In this document: positions 18,580 through 28,341 of the stretch, piece after piece | Layout of the letters: each line of letters starts with the position of its first letter | How positions within the stretch are numbered: the stretch's first letter is position 1 | Assembly: GCA_030428615.1 (NCBI GenBank) | Contig: JAUIDN010000002.1 | Coordinates: 1-64,000, forward strand | Reading direction: 5' to 3' | DNA: 64,000 nucleotides | Source of the DNA: Alphaproteobacteria bacterium | Lineage (GTDB): Bacteria; Pseudomonadota; Alphaproteobacteria; Sphingomonadales; Emcibacteraceae | Translations under genes and position numbers: made by a program | Notes under the pieces: generated by a model | The model's database searches: none | Told to the model about the DNA's origin: nothing | Seen by the model: only the letters and a program-made list of their open reading frames with translations

Positions 18580-20043
18580 TCAGTTTCTCCTAAGGTAGAA
18601 GCCTGCCGGATTGGCACCGCGATTATAGGCATCAAGATTACGCTTATACGTATCATCAAGCATTTTTTGTGTTTGATCCCATAAGCTTGATGGCACGTTG
18701 GGGCCACTCGCAAACACCGGTGCATTGTTATTGCCTATGGAAACTGTTGTTCCTGTCGGCTGCTTGAGGCGCTCACGTCTCACAATGGCGTTTGCCTGCT
18801 GATAATCTATCGCCAGCCATTGTTCCAGAAAGCTATAATAAAATGGATCAATGTTTGTGGTGGCACCCGCACTTTCAGCTGCCAAAACGATACGGGAAAC
18901 CTGTTCACGACTACCATAGTCATATGTTGCAATCCGCATGGCTTCGTTATAATCACCCTGACTAAGTTTTTCCGTGACCCTATCTGCGGCTTCTTTATTT
19001 TTCTTTTCGTACCTTGCTTTCTGGATTTCAATTTCCGCCAGTTCGGATTCATATCGGTTAAGTTCCTTCACATAATCGCAGGATGGTTGATCACCGAGCT
19101 CGCAAGCTTTCTGATGCCATGTTCTTGAGGCGGAATAACCGTTTACCTGCACCGCGGAAATACCCGCCATTCGACAAGCTTCACCCATTTGTTGCTCGTC
19201 ACATATTTTTGTCAAAAACGGAAGCGCTTCGTCATATTTTCCGAGAATTAGTTTAAGATGCCCGGCGCTGTAACAGGAGCCGTCCAAACCACCATTACAT
19301 GCTTTTGCGAAATATACAGACGCTTTTTCATAATCATTACCAAGGTCATTACCACTACTGACCTCTATACCGGCATTATGACAGGCCTCTAAAGAATCCA
19401 GATCACACGCTCTATCCAACAATTGTAACGCCAACGGCCCATTTCTTTCCATTCCACTACTTACACCCATAAGCTGACTTCCTGCGACATAACAGCCCCA
19501 CCCATCTTCCAGCTCACACGCCTTAACGGCATAAGGGTGCGCTTTAGCGGCGTCCTTGCTTATGCCGTGCTCGCCAAAAAGGAACGTTCGCGCCGCAAGA
19601 GTGCAAGAATAGCGGTCGCCGTTTACGCAACCATTATTTGCTATATCAAGTGCGGCGCTGATATTTGCACCGGATCCGATCATCGCTTTTGCTGCGTAAT
19701 AACAAGAATATTTTGAATGGAAATTCGCTTTGCACGCTGCCTGAAAAAAGGGCACCGCCTGCTCCAGATCCTGATCCACGTTATTATGCCCTTTATAATA
19801 AAGATCGCCCGCCAGAAAACACGCGTCACTAAGGCCCAGATTGCACGATTTCTGCGCATAAGAAACGGCTTTCAGACTATCCTGTGGGGTTTCGTCACCA
19901 TTCAAATTCTGAATACCAAGAAAAAAGCACGAGCGGGCGTTCCCGGCGCTACACTCTACTCCCCAGTTTTCTGCACCCGGCGGCAAGCCATATGCAATTG
20001 ATGAAAAAAACACCAATATAAGCGTCGCAAATAATACTCTCAT
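18580..20043 (-). CDS. Secreted Hcp-like cysteine-rich Sel1 repeat protein
   Basis: 487 residues. The signal peptide is about 1-19 (cleavage after AYG). From residue 31 the repeats carry the Hcp pattern with regularly spaced cysteines (SCNLGLSDACFLAG, ACELEDGWGCYVAG, ACNGGLDGSCYSAG), about eight units. A coiled region rich in Glu/Lys follows at about 335-365 and then a non-repeat C-terminal domain. It is the first gene of the four-gene run and is divergent from the membrane histidine kinase at 20177, whose response regulator is an obvious candidate controller. Confidence 0.83.
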   Translation of the reverse strand: MRVLFATLILVFFSSIAYGLPPGAENWGVECSAGNARSCFFLGIQNLNGDETPQDSLKAVSYAQKSCNLGLSDACFLAGDLYYKGHNNVDQDLEQAVPFFQAACKANFHSKYSCYYAAKAMIGSGANISAALDIANNGCVNGDRYSCTLAARTFLFGEHGISKDAAKAHPYAVKACELEDGWGCYVAGSQLMGVSSGMERNGPLALQLLDRACDLDSLEACHNAGIEVSSGNDLGNDYEKASVYFAKACNGGLDGSCYSAGHLKLILGKYDEALPFLTKICDEQQMGEACRMAGISAVQVNGYSASRTWHQKACELGDQPSCDYVKELNRYESELAEIEIQKARYEKKNKEAADRVTEKLSQGDYNEAMRIATYDYGSREQVSRIVLAAESAGATTNIDPFYYSFLEQWLAIDYQQANAIVRRERLKQPTGTTVSIGNNNAPVFASGPNVPSSLWDQTQKMLDDTYKRNLDAYNRGANPAGFYLRRN

Positions 20044-20176
20044 ACAAATAACTCCGGGACGAAAATTAAAGTGGCAATTTTATATAATTTGGGAAATCAA
20101 TCATATCCCCTGAACAGGGGAGATAAGTTTTGGGTTTATGCCTGTATAGTGGTAGATATTGTTTGGGTAGGATAAA

Positions 20177-22324
20177 ATGTTTGAGTTGAAAACAAAGCTG
20201 ACACCAATATCGGTACTGACGTTATCAGCGTTAATCGGGATCGCCGCGACCGTTATCTATATACTGATCGCTACGCAGCGCCCATGGTTTGGTTTTACCT
20301 TTATTCCTGAAGAAACATCGGGCATCAAAATTGTTAAGGCCGAAGGACCAAGTGCCCATGTCCCCGTGAATAAAGTAGTCGTGGGCATCGAAAGCCAAAA
20401 TGGCAAAATTGACCTATTGCCAATTGACCTTACCATTGAGCCAGACGGAAAACTTCATACATATGAAATCTACGAAAATTTTCTGGAGCGGCAGGGGAAT
20501 ATTTCAGAGATTTTAAATTCACGAAGCGTTACTTTTATTAGTAACACAAATGAAAAATTTACTGTCAGTCCAAATAACAGCCGTCCTCTTTCGACACTGC
20601 CCGGTGAATTTTGGGTACAGATGATTGTCGGACTTTTTGCCTGGCTCATTTCTTCAGCAGTGTTTGCTTTTCGCCAAAAAGAAGCGAGTGCGCAATATCT
20701 GCTATTGAGTGGCGCAGCCACATTGGTCTTTGCCCCCTTCGCCGCCATATACACCACACGTGAACTTGCGATGCCTGAAGCGCTCTTTATGTGGTTAAGT
20801 GACGGAAATTTTTTTGGGGGTAGTATTTTCATGGCAAGTTTTGTCGCGCTTTTATTATGTTATCCAAGACCAATTGGCCCAAAATGGATTGGTCCAAGCT
20901 TGCTGGCTCTTTACCTAATCTGGTTCGTGCTGCAACAGATGGGCGTCTTCAGCTCAATGACCTTTGCAAGGCGATTTCTGGTTATGGCCGGAATATTGTC
21001 AACTTTCATCCTTGCTGGTATTCATTGGTTTCGCACAAGGAAGGACCCGATCGCAAGAGCATCCCTTCAATGGTTTCTTCTTTCATGGATGCTGGGAACC
21101 TGTGTATTTGCCTTTTTTATTCTTATTCCGCAAATCTTTGGCATTGATACTTCACAGATGCAAGGTTACGCATTTAGCTTATTTCTGCTTGTATATGCGG
21201 GACTTGCCTTCGGAATATTACGGTATAAGTTATTTGCACTTGGACAATGGTGGGGCAATATCGTTCTCTGGGCGCTTACGGCGCTTATGCTGGTTGTTTT
21301 TGACCTTTTATTCCTTCTTGCATTACAATTTTCTTCGGGCCTTTCAATAAGTTTAGCGCTTTTGCTTTCAGGGATTTTATGGATTCCCTTAAGAAGTTTT
21401 GTCTGGAACCGCTTTCTTTACCATCATACTCTTAGCAGGGAGGATCAATTTAAACAGGTTGTCGACATCGCACTTACACCCCCCGGGCAGGATATAAATA
21501 CCCGTTGGCAGCAATTGCTTAAGAATATATTTGATCCTCTATATCTTCACGAAACCCGAGATATCACCCATTGTATTCTTAAAAATGACGGGCAAATATT
21601 ACTGATAACAAGGATCGGAAACATTCCAAGCCTGTGTCTGGTGTATGCTTACCGCGGCCACCGATTATTTACATCTCACGATGTTAAATTAGCCGAAGAA
21701 CTGGTGGCATTGCTTAGCCATATTATTGATAGCCGTTCTGCATATGAAAAAGGGGTGAGCGAAGAACGACAGCGTATTGCCCGTGATATGCATGATAATA
21801 TCGGCGCTCAGTTACTTGGGGCGTTACATAACCCAAACACGGAACGTAAAGACACATTGATCAGAGAGACACTCTCTGATTTACGGGATATCATTAACGA
21901 CACATCACGTACAGGGCTGACATTTGAGGAAATGCTCGCCGACCTCAGAATGGAAACTACCGAGCGGTTGTTCGCAGCTGGTATCACACTCAACTGGGTT
22001 ATCCCATCTAACTCCGTTCCGCATCTGGAAGTACCGGTTATGAATACATTACGGTCAATCGTCCGGGAAGCGGTTAGCAATATACTGAAACATTCCCACG
22101 CCAGCTTTGTTTGCATCAATATACAATATTCAGAAGGCGCTATACATTTATCGATTGAAGATAACGGCAAAGGAATCGATATGAATCAGATTGAACGGGG
22201 AAATGGACTTGCCAATATGGAATCTCGAATAGCGGGTGTGAACGGGGAATTAAAATATATAAAAATTCAAAACGGCCTTCACCTGACTGCACGCTTTCCC
22301 ATTGAAGGCGCGAGGGTCGTGTGA
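20177..22324 (+). CDS. Membrane sensor histidine kinase, NarL/ComP class
   Basis: 715 residues. One N-terminal membrane helix precedes a periplasmic PDZ-like stretch (GIKIVKAEGPSAHVPVNKVV), then about eight hydrophobic segments (150-430). The cytoplasmic part holds a GAF-like region, a HisKA_3 dimerisation helix with His539 (RIARDMHDN), and an HATPase domain (EAVSNILKHSHA, DNGKGID, GNGLANM). It should phosphorylate the LuxR-type regulator encoded next to it (TGATG overlap). The ATG is preceded by TAGGATAAA. It is divergent from the Sel1 gene run; its signal is unknown. Confidence 0.88.
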   Translation: MFELKTKLTPISVLTLSALIGIAATVIYILIATQRPWFGFTFIPEETSGIKIVKAEGPSAHVPVNKVVVGIESQNGKIDLLPIDLTIEPDGKLHTYEIYENFLERQGNISEILNSRSVTFISNTNEKFTVSPNNSRPLSTLPGEFWVQMIVGLFAWLISSAVFAFRQKEASAQYLLLSGAATLVFAPFAAIYTTRELAMPEALFMWLSDGNFFGGSIFMASFVALLLCYPRPIGPKWIGPSLLALYLIWFVLQQMGVFSSMTFARRFLVMAGILSTFILAGIHWFRTRKDPIARASLQWFLLSWMLGTCVFAFFILIPQIFGIDTSQMQGYAFSLFLLVYAGLAFGILRYKLFALGQWWGNIVLWALTALMLVVFDLLFLLALQFSSGLSISLALLLSGILWIPLRSFVWNRFLYHHTLSREDQFKQVVDIALTPPGQDINTRWQQLLKNIFDPLYLHETRDITHCILKNDGQILLITRIGNIPSLCLVYAYRGHRLFTSHDVKLAEELVALLSHIIDSRSAYEKGVSEERQRIARDMHDNIGAQLLGALHNPNTERKDTLIRETLSDLRDIINDTSRTGLTFEEMLADLRMETTERLFAAGITLNWVIPSNSVPHLEVPVMNTLRSIVREAVSNILKHSHASFVCINIQYSEGAIHLSIEDNGKGIDMNQIERGNGLANMESRIAGVNGELKYIKIQNGLHLTARFPIEGARVV

Positions 22325-22965
22325 TGAAGAACATACTGATCGTTGAAGATATTTCGGAAACAAGAAAATGGCTCGCCCAAATCGTCACCGTGGCATTTCC
22401 GGCAAGTGACATTGATGATGCGCCAACTGTCCGCGCCGGGATGACCGCCCTCAAAAACAAACAATATGACCTTGCTATCATTGATCTGGGCCTTCCGGAT
22501 GGTTCAGGTCTCGAAATACTACGAAAAATAAAAGATAAGAGCCCAAATACCATTTGTGTGATAACAACGGTGATGGGCGATGATGCACATATTGTCGCTG
22601 CCCTTAGTGCGGGAGCGCAGGGATATCTTTTAAAAGAACAACCCGCAGAATTGCTGAGCCGGCAACTTAAGCAGCTGATTGAAGGCATTCCAGCTCTGTC
22701 CCCTTCTATCGCGCAACGGATTATGGAACATTTCCGACTTACCGGCCCCGCCGCCGAAACAAAAAATCACTTAACAACGCGGGAACAGGAGGTCCTCGCT
22801 TTGATTGGTCGGGGAATGCGAAATGTTGATGTTGCACAGTCGCTTGATCTTGCGGAGACGACCGTTGCCAGCCACATCAAATCGATTTATCGTAAATTAG
22901 GAATCTCAAGCCGTGCCGAAGCATCCTGGCACGCCGCTCAATTGGGATTAAGATCCAATGAATAA
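22324..22965 (+). CDS. NarL/LuxR-family response regulator
   Basis: 213 residues from the ATG at 22324, which overlaps the kinase stop (TGATG); a GTG at 22321 is also possible. Receiver domain: acidic pocket VEDI, phospho-acceptor Asp54 (IIDLGLPDGSG) and Lys in LLKEQP. Residues about 150-210 form the LuxR HTH (LTTREQEVLALIGRGMRNVDVA). It forms a two-component pair with the adjoining membrane kinase and probably controls the divergent secreted-repeat genes (inference from position). Confidence 0.92.
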   Translation: MKNILIVEDISETRKWLAQIVTVAFPASDIDDAPTVRAGMTALKNKQYDLAIIDLGLPDGSGLEILRKIKDKSPNTICVITTVMGDDAHIVAALSAGAQGYLLKEQPAELLSRQLKQLIEGIPALSPSIAQRIMEHFRLTGPAAETKNHLTTREQEVLALIGRGMRNVDVAQSLDLAETTVASHIKSIYRKLGISSRAEASWHAAQLGLRSNE

Positions 22966-23011
22966 ATGTCCCTGCGATACAGCCACTTAAATAAAATTAT
23001 TACCAAAACAT

Positions 23012-24535
23012 TCATTTCTCTTGTGATAAAATGGTTGGTAAAACCACCTCAAAACAGGTTTCAACTTGCTGTTCGCTCGAAACCGTTATCTTGCCCTGTT
23101 GAAGCTCGGTGAGCTTTTTGACAATTGTCAGCCCAAGTCCTACCCCTTCGTTACCACTGAGATAAGACCTGTTCACCTGATTGAATGGTTCAAACACATA
23201 GTTTAAATCATCTTCCTCCAGCCCGATTCCGTTATCAGTTATCGAAAGCTTTATGCTATTTTCTTCCTCTTCCAGCTTGATTGATACCGTTTCGCCGACA
23301 AAAGAAAATTTGATGGCGTTTGAAAGCAAATTGATAATTATTTGCTTACATAATTTCTTGTCCAGATATACATTCTTCATTCCCGGAGGTACTTGAACAT
23401 CAATATATATGTCCTTCTCCTGCGACTTTCCAATCATGATATTAATGCTTTCCTTGATAAGAACTGGAAATGAAAAGCTGCTTGGTTCGGGCTTGATAGC
23501 TTCCAGTTCTAATCTTGAAACATCCAGTATATCATTGATAAGCGATAGCAAATGTTGCCCACTTTCATGAATGTAGGTTGCATACTCAACATTTTGATCT
23601 TCTGCACATTCACTGAATGTCTGACTTTCTATCAAAGAGCCAAACCCAATTATAGCGTTAAGCGGGGTCCGCAGTTCGTGGCTCATGGTTGCCAAAAATT
23701 GCATTTTTGCCAAATTGGCCCTTTCGGCATTGTTTTTAGCTTCGATCAGTTCCTGTTGTTTCATCCACCTGTCAGTCACATCCTGAACGGTTCCTTCCAT
23801 TCGAAGCGGAGCACCATCTTCTATTCTTATAATTTCCCCGATTTCATGGACAATTTTTTCAGTACCATCGGGGCAAACAATCTTATGCGTTAACGAATAA
23901 GGTTCGTCGCTATTTAGAGACTTTCTAACCGCCTTTTCAATAGCTTCGCGGTCCTCCAGATGGACCATCTCAAGAAAACCATCATAGGTTCCGTTAAAAT
24001 CTTTTTTAGGCACTTTAAATATATTGTACACTTCATCGGACCATTTAAGTTCGTTCTTGGGGATATCCCATTCCCAGTTACCGATATGAGCAATCCTTTG
24101 AGCCCTGGAGAGTCTGTTTTCGCTTTCCATTAAAGATTTACTTGCCCGTACTCTATCAGAAATATCCCGTCCTTCCACAACAACGAAATTTCCCACTCTT
24201 CCCGACAGCGGCACATTCTTAATAATAACGTCCAGGATAATCTCTTTCTTAAACTGTCCCGCAATGTTCACCAATTCACGCTGCATTTTTTTTGACTGGG
24301 CATTTTCTATTGCATTGCGGATAGTTACACTATCCCCAACCGTGAGCCAGAAGTCACAGTCTGCTAATTTTGTTCCAATGTATTTCTCTGCCTTATCATC
24401 AAGTAAATTTCGCCCTGTTTCATTGATATCCAGAATCATCCCGTTTCCATCCAACAAAATTACCAGTTGATGAGACGCATTAAAAAGAGCGCGGAATTTC
24501 TCTTCTTCTTCAGCCAAACGGTTTTTATTCTCCAA
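23012..24535 (-). pseudogene. PAS-domain sensor histidine kinase, C-terminal part of a frameshifted gene
   Basis: 507 codons from a TTG with no recognisable start context. The product has a PAS domain (FRALFNASHQLVILLDGNGMI), a second PAS/PAC unit, HisKA (FLATMSHELRTPLNAIIG) and a complete HATPase (NLLSNAIKF, DNGIGL, GVGLGLTIVKKL). It continues the PAS protein encoded at 24460-24933 after a single-base frame change in the T4 run (plus strand AAAA at 24544-24547). One added T would restore a kinase of about 640 residues. Either the gene is recently broken or the base is a sequencing error. Confidence 0.75.
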
Positions 24536-24933
24536 AACCGCTGAAAATCTCTACAAATTGCCGTATGTGTAAGCATACTGGTCGAGGGGTGTTTAAGAAT
24601 TGAGATATCCAGAAATATTTCTTTTCCCGACTTGCTAATTCCGGATACAGGTTTTCGCTCCCCCATACGCCGGGCATTTTTCTTTGACCTGTCAAATTCC
24701 GACAAATATTTTTGATGCTTATCCTTTACATATTCGGGAAGTAATATATCCAAAGGTTCTCCTAGTATTTCTTCTTCTGAATATTCAAATAATGTTTGAG
24801 CAGCTTTATTAAATAAAACAATATTTCGATTTTCATCTGTTGATATAATCGCATCAGCAGAAAGTGATATAATCTCTGACAAAGAATCCCCAAAAACGAA
24901 TGTAAACTTAGACTTATCTATCGTTGTACCCAA
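24460..24933 (-). pseudogene. PAS-domain N-terminal part of the same frameshifted kinase
   Basis: 157 codons. Residues about 15-130 form a PAS/PAC domain (SADAIISTDENRNIVLFN, FEYSEEEILGEPLDILLP). After TAICRDF the reading changes to Arg/Trp/Lys-rich sequence that is simply the next gene's coding read one frame off (RFWRIKTVWLKKK versus AVLENKNRLAEEE). The true continuation is therefore the downstream kinase frame. Confidence 0.75.
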
Positions 24934-24963
24934 AACCTAGCCTTATTTATTATTGCACCAAAA

Positions 24964-25230
24964 TTAATCTACTGAAATCATAAACTGATTTCCTTTATTT
25001 TCCAATAATTGTGAAGATTCAGAAAGCATCCCGACATCGTCATTAAGTTCCTGCGCATTCACACCTGTTTCATTGGCTACTTCAGTTACTTCCGTCATCA
25101 GCGATGGCATGGCACCATTGCTCGCTACTCCCTGGCTGGTCTGGTCTATCTCGTGTGCTCTTTCACCAATATTAGTTATGGCCTGTACTGTCTCGTCTGT
25201 CCGTTCTTTCAAAATAGGAAGTTTATTCAA
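24964..25230 (-). pseudogene. Remnant of a methyl-accepting chemotaxis protein
   Basis: 88 codons from a TTG. The sequence matches the C-terminal signalling end of chemoreceptors in order: DETVQAITNIGERAHEIDQTSQGVA, then MTEVTEVANETGVNAQELN, then ESSQLLENKGNQFMISVD, corresponding to the usual ...IGEIVERIGEI...VSEAAEETG...AGELSRQAEALRAEVDRFL layout. The ligand-binding, HAMP and hairpin-tip parts are missing and even the conserved stretch has drifted. It probably decayed with the neighbouring broken kinase. Confidence 0.6.
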
Positions 25231-25639
25231 GCATTACCCAAACACATAAAAATGACCCCGTGTTAGTGTATACGATATTAGCTTTTTATAATATTGGGGT
25301 AAAACCTTCATATTTCATTTTTTACGAATTTGTTCTGCATAAGATTTACAACAATTTAAAAACCGTGACAAGCGCGCCGACTTCATAAATTCTCCTTTGA
25401 CCTATATCAATGAATAAAACTGTTGATAAATTAGAATTAAGAAGGATTAGAGTTTGGTAACTTAGTCAAAACTTTAATGTTAGGATTGAGTATTTAACAA
25501 TGGGAAGGTTAACGTCAATCTTCAATAAACCAATTTATTATACAATGGAGGAAAATGAAGAAACAGTTACTTCTGGATGCAACTCCGGCGCCAGTCCCAT
25601 TGTCAAGCTTCACTCACTATTGAGGGGGGGGGGAAATCA
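25231..25639. other. 409-bp intergenic region between the chemoreceptor remnant and the FixJ-like gene
   Basis: AT-rich and without a convincing reading frame; it lies beyond the 5' end of the chemoreceptor remnant and may hold more decayed sequence. Its right edge carries a run of ten G residues (25624-25633) in the leader of the FixJ-like gene. Confidence 0.5.
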
Positions 25640-26254
25640 ATGGATGATAGCTACTGCAATTCGGAAATTTACATAGTTGAAAAAGAAGAAGCTCTGGGAA
25701 AATCATTAAAAGCGTTCTTTGAAACCAGCGGATACAATGTACACCTCTATGCCGCCGCAGAGGATTTTATAAAAAAATATAATGACGACAACCCAAGTTG
25801 CATTCTGAGCAATGTCCATTTAAATGGCTTAAGCGGAATGGAATTACAGAAAATAATGATTAAAAAATACAATCATATCCCTGTCATTTTAATGACGGAC
25901 CAAGGCGATATCTCCATGGCAATAGAAGCATTGAAAAATGGTGCTTTTGATTTCATCGAAAAGCCGCTTGATACAGATAAACTGCTCGCATGTATTAAGA
26001 GGGCGTTAAGCCAATGCAAAATTAGTCTAAAAGAGAAGACCGTCAAAGGCTGTTATTTAATGTTATTCCAGAATCTTTCGAAACGAGAGAAGGAAGTTTT
26101 CAGCCTAATGGCCGAGGGGTATACAAATAAGGTTATGGCCCAAAAACTTGGCATCGCCATCGGCACTGTTGAAGCTCACAGGGCAAAAATCATGTCGAAA
26201 CTAAAATGTAATTCTTTAGCGGAAATTTTAAAAATCAAAAAATTATTAGACTGA
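25640..26254 (+). CDS. FixJ-family regulator with a degenerate receiver domain
   Basis: 204 residues from the ATG at 25640, chosen over an upstream in-frame ATG (25577) because the G-rich GAGG ribosome-binding site is 6-14 bases before it and the receiver fold begins here. Residues 8-125 align with FixJ, but the phospho-acceptor Asp is Asn58 (SCILSNVHLNGLSG) and the acidic pair reads VEKEE. The conserved Thr (ILMTDQGD) and Lys (FIEKPLD) remain. Residues 145-200 form the LuxR HTH (LSKREKEVFSLMAEGYTNKVMAQKLG). It is likely DNA-binding but not phosphorylated normally. Confidence 0.85.
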   Translation: MDDSYCNSEIYIVEKEEALGKSLKAFFETSGYNVHLYAAAEDFIKKYNDDNPSCILSNVHLNGLSGMELQKIMIKKYNHIPVILMTDQGDISMAIEALKNGAFDFIEKPLDTDKLLACIKRALSQCKISLKEKTVKGCYLMLFQNLSKREKEVFSLMAEGYTNKVMAQKLGIAIGTVEAHRAKIMSKLKCNSLAEILKIKKLLD

Positions 26255-26274
26255 GCAAAAACTATTAAATTCGT

Positions 26275-28305
26275 TCAATTCAATTGCTCGTTCTCAACAT
26301 TCCACCCCAGATGACTTGCTCTCTTAGCGGCGTAAGCAGGTACGTCCTGTTTAATAAAATGCTTGTGTAAAATTTGCACGCTAAGCATATGATTAATCAT
26401 CGCATCCAACTGCACTTTACGTGCACGGCTGGTATTTTCATTTTGCGCCTCTGACAATGCGCTTGTCACACTTCTGTAATCAAGCAATCCGGCTTCAATA
26501 GTGGCGCCTTCTGAAAGATGTTCTTCGGCAACTTCATTCATAGCGTTCCATTTTTCTATATTTATTGTTGCAGGAGGCGCCATAAAAGCGAATTTTTCGC
26601 GTTCATAAAGTGTTTTTGGCAAAAGGCCCTTCATTGCTTCTTTAAGCACATATTTTTCCGTGCGGTCCTTAATACGGTGAAGCGGCGGTATTAACACCGC
26701 ACTCTCTGCTAAATGGTGATCAAGAAATGCAGGGCGCGCTTCCATAGAATTTGCCATATCCACCCTATCTCCTCCCCATGTGAGAATTTGCCCTTCCAGC
26801 ATTGTTTTAGCCCAAACATATTGCGCTTTATCCAATGGATGACGACCATCCAGCTTTGTTCTATCCAGTTTTGATGCGATTGCTAACCCGGGTTTATAAT
26901 CACGTAAATTATTTGACCGGTCCTTGTTGATCAGCGTACGTGCCGATTGCTCACACGCCAGCCACGGCTGCAGACAACTCGGTGTAAAACCAATGCGGTC
27001 TGTAAGATATAAATCATCCAATTCACTCTCTGCCAACATCGCTCCTTTAAAGAGGCTGTTGCTTTTACCCAGCATCGCTTCCCACTTTCTGCGCTCCTTT
27101 TCAGGTAAATGCGCAAGGCCATGCGCAAATAAGTCCCGCCTGAATGATGGGTATCCCGCGAAGAGCTCATCTGACCCCTCACCGGTTACCACAACTTTGT
27201 AGCCGGTGGCCTGTACATGTTGGCTCATTAGAAATTTTGCAACCGCAAGGGTATTGTAAATTGACCGTTCCGTATGCCATATTGTTTTTTCAAAATGGCT
27301 GTATAATTGTCCACCATCCAACTTAAGAATATCGTGAGATGCCTCAGTTGTTGCAGCCATTTCCTGAGCAATCGGCGTCTCGTCATAAGCTTTGTCTTTG
27401 AAACCAATGGTAAACGCCTTTACATGATCCTGCCTCATTGCAGATGAAAGCCCAAGTATTGAGCAACTATCAATACCGCCGGACAGATAACATCCAACAG
27501 GAACATCCGCTTCAAGTCTTAATCTGACGGCTTCAGTTAATCCCTCACGGACCGTTTCAATGCTTTCTTCTTCACTTGCATTGGCATCATGGTAATCGGC
27601 ATCGGGGAATTCAAAATCCCAATAAGGATTATCTTCAATCACAAGGCTTACACCTACGCGACGAAAAGTAACAACATGCCCTGGTTTAACCTGGTGTATC
27701 CCCTTAAAAGCAGTTGTTCCGGGCACAATTACCTGCATTAGCTGATGTAAAAGCCCTTCATCATCAAACTCTCTCGGAACGTCAGGATCTGCCATAACAA
27801 CTTTTACTTCTGAACCGAAAACCACTTTATCTTTATCGACATAGTAATATAGTGGTTTGATACCAAACCGATCACGTACCAGATGTAATGAGTCTGTTTG
27901 CGCATCATATAAAGCAAAAGCAAATTCTCCGCGCAAACGACGAATTGTTTCCTCCAGCCCAAACCGCGGAAAAAGATGCAGAATAATTTCACTATCGCTT
28001 TTTGTAGTGAACTTATCCCCGCGACTGACTAAATCCGTTCGAATACGCTGATAGTCATAAAATTCACCATTATGTGCAAGAAGCAATCTGCCGTCGTGAC
28101 TTCGGAAAGGTTGTCGTGCCCGGTCACCCATAAGGTCAATAATTGAAAGTCGCGCATGTGAAAACCCTACTCCCTGCCCTTCCAGGGTTTTTACACCAAA
28201 ACCATCCGGACCACGGTGATGTTGTATGGCGGCCATATTGGCCAGAAGCTGTGGGTCGATAGTAGTATTTTTTTCGCGTGTGAAGATTCCTGCAATGCCA
28301 CACAT
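26275..28305 (-). CDS. asnB: Asparagine synthase (glutamine-hydrolysing)
   Basis: 676 residues from the ATG at 28305, chosen because it places the nucleophile Cys at position 2 (MCGIAGIF) and has AAGGAAA upstream; an upstream TTG would hide that Cys. The N-terminal class II glutaminase domain is followed by the ATP-pyrophosphatase synthetase domain with the PP-loop SGGIDS and VTGEGSDELFAGYP. It transfers ammonia from glutamine to a carboxylate, normally aspartate. It is the last gene of an operon with a carbamoyltransferase-like enzyme (36-base gap) and a symporter, so it may amidate a special metabolite rather than serve general asparagine supply. Confidence 0.88.
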   Translation of the reverse strand: MCGIAGIFTREKNTTIDPQLLANMAAIQHHRGPDGFGVKTLEGQGVGFSHARLSIIDLMGDRARQPFRSHDGRLLLAHNGEFYDYQRIRTDLVSRGDKFTTKSDSEIILHLFPRFGLEETIRRLRGEFAFALYDAQTDSLHLVRDRFGIKPLYYYVDKDKVVFGSEVKVVMADPDVPREFDDEGLLHQLMQVIVPGTTAFKGIHQVKPGHVVTFRRVGVSLVIEDNPYWDFEFPDADYHDANASEEESIETVREGLTEAVRLRLEADVPVGCYLSGGIDSCSILGLSSAMRQDHVKAFTIGFKDKAYDETPIAQEMAATTEASHDILKLDGGQLYSHFEKTIWHTERSIYNTLAVAKFLMSQHVQATGYKVVVTGEGSDELFAGYPSFRRDLFAHGLAHLPEKERRKWEAMLGKSNSLFKGAMLAESELDDLYLTDRIGFTPSCLQPWLACEQSARTLINKDRSNNLRDYKPGLAIASKLDRTKLDGRHPLDKAQYVWAKTMLEGQILTWGGDRVDMANSMEARPAFLDHHLAESAVLIPPLHRIKDRTEKYVLKEAMKGLLPKTLYEREKFAFMAPPATINIEKWNAMNEVAEEHLSEGATIEAGLLDYRSVTSALSEAQNENTSRARKVQLDAMINHMLSVQILHKHFIKQDVPAYAAKRASHLGWNVENEQLN

Positions 28306-28341
28306 GGCAATGTTTCCTTTCAATTTTACTCTTGATTATTC

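Noticed and set aside
22140-22688. 182-residue minus-strand frame across the kinase/regulator junction
   Set aside because: Shadow of two well-supported genes; no family similarity.
28306-28323. Asparagine synthase starting from the upstream TTG
   Set aside because: It would bury the catalytic Cys2; the ATG at 28305 has a good ribosome-binding site and restores MCGIAG.
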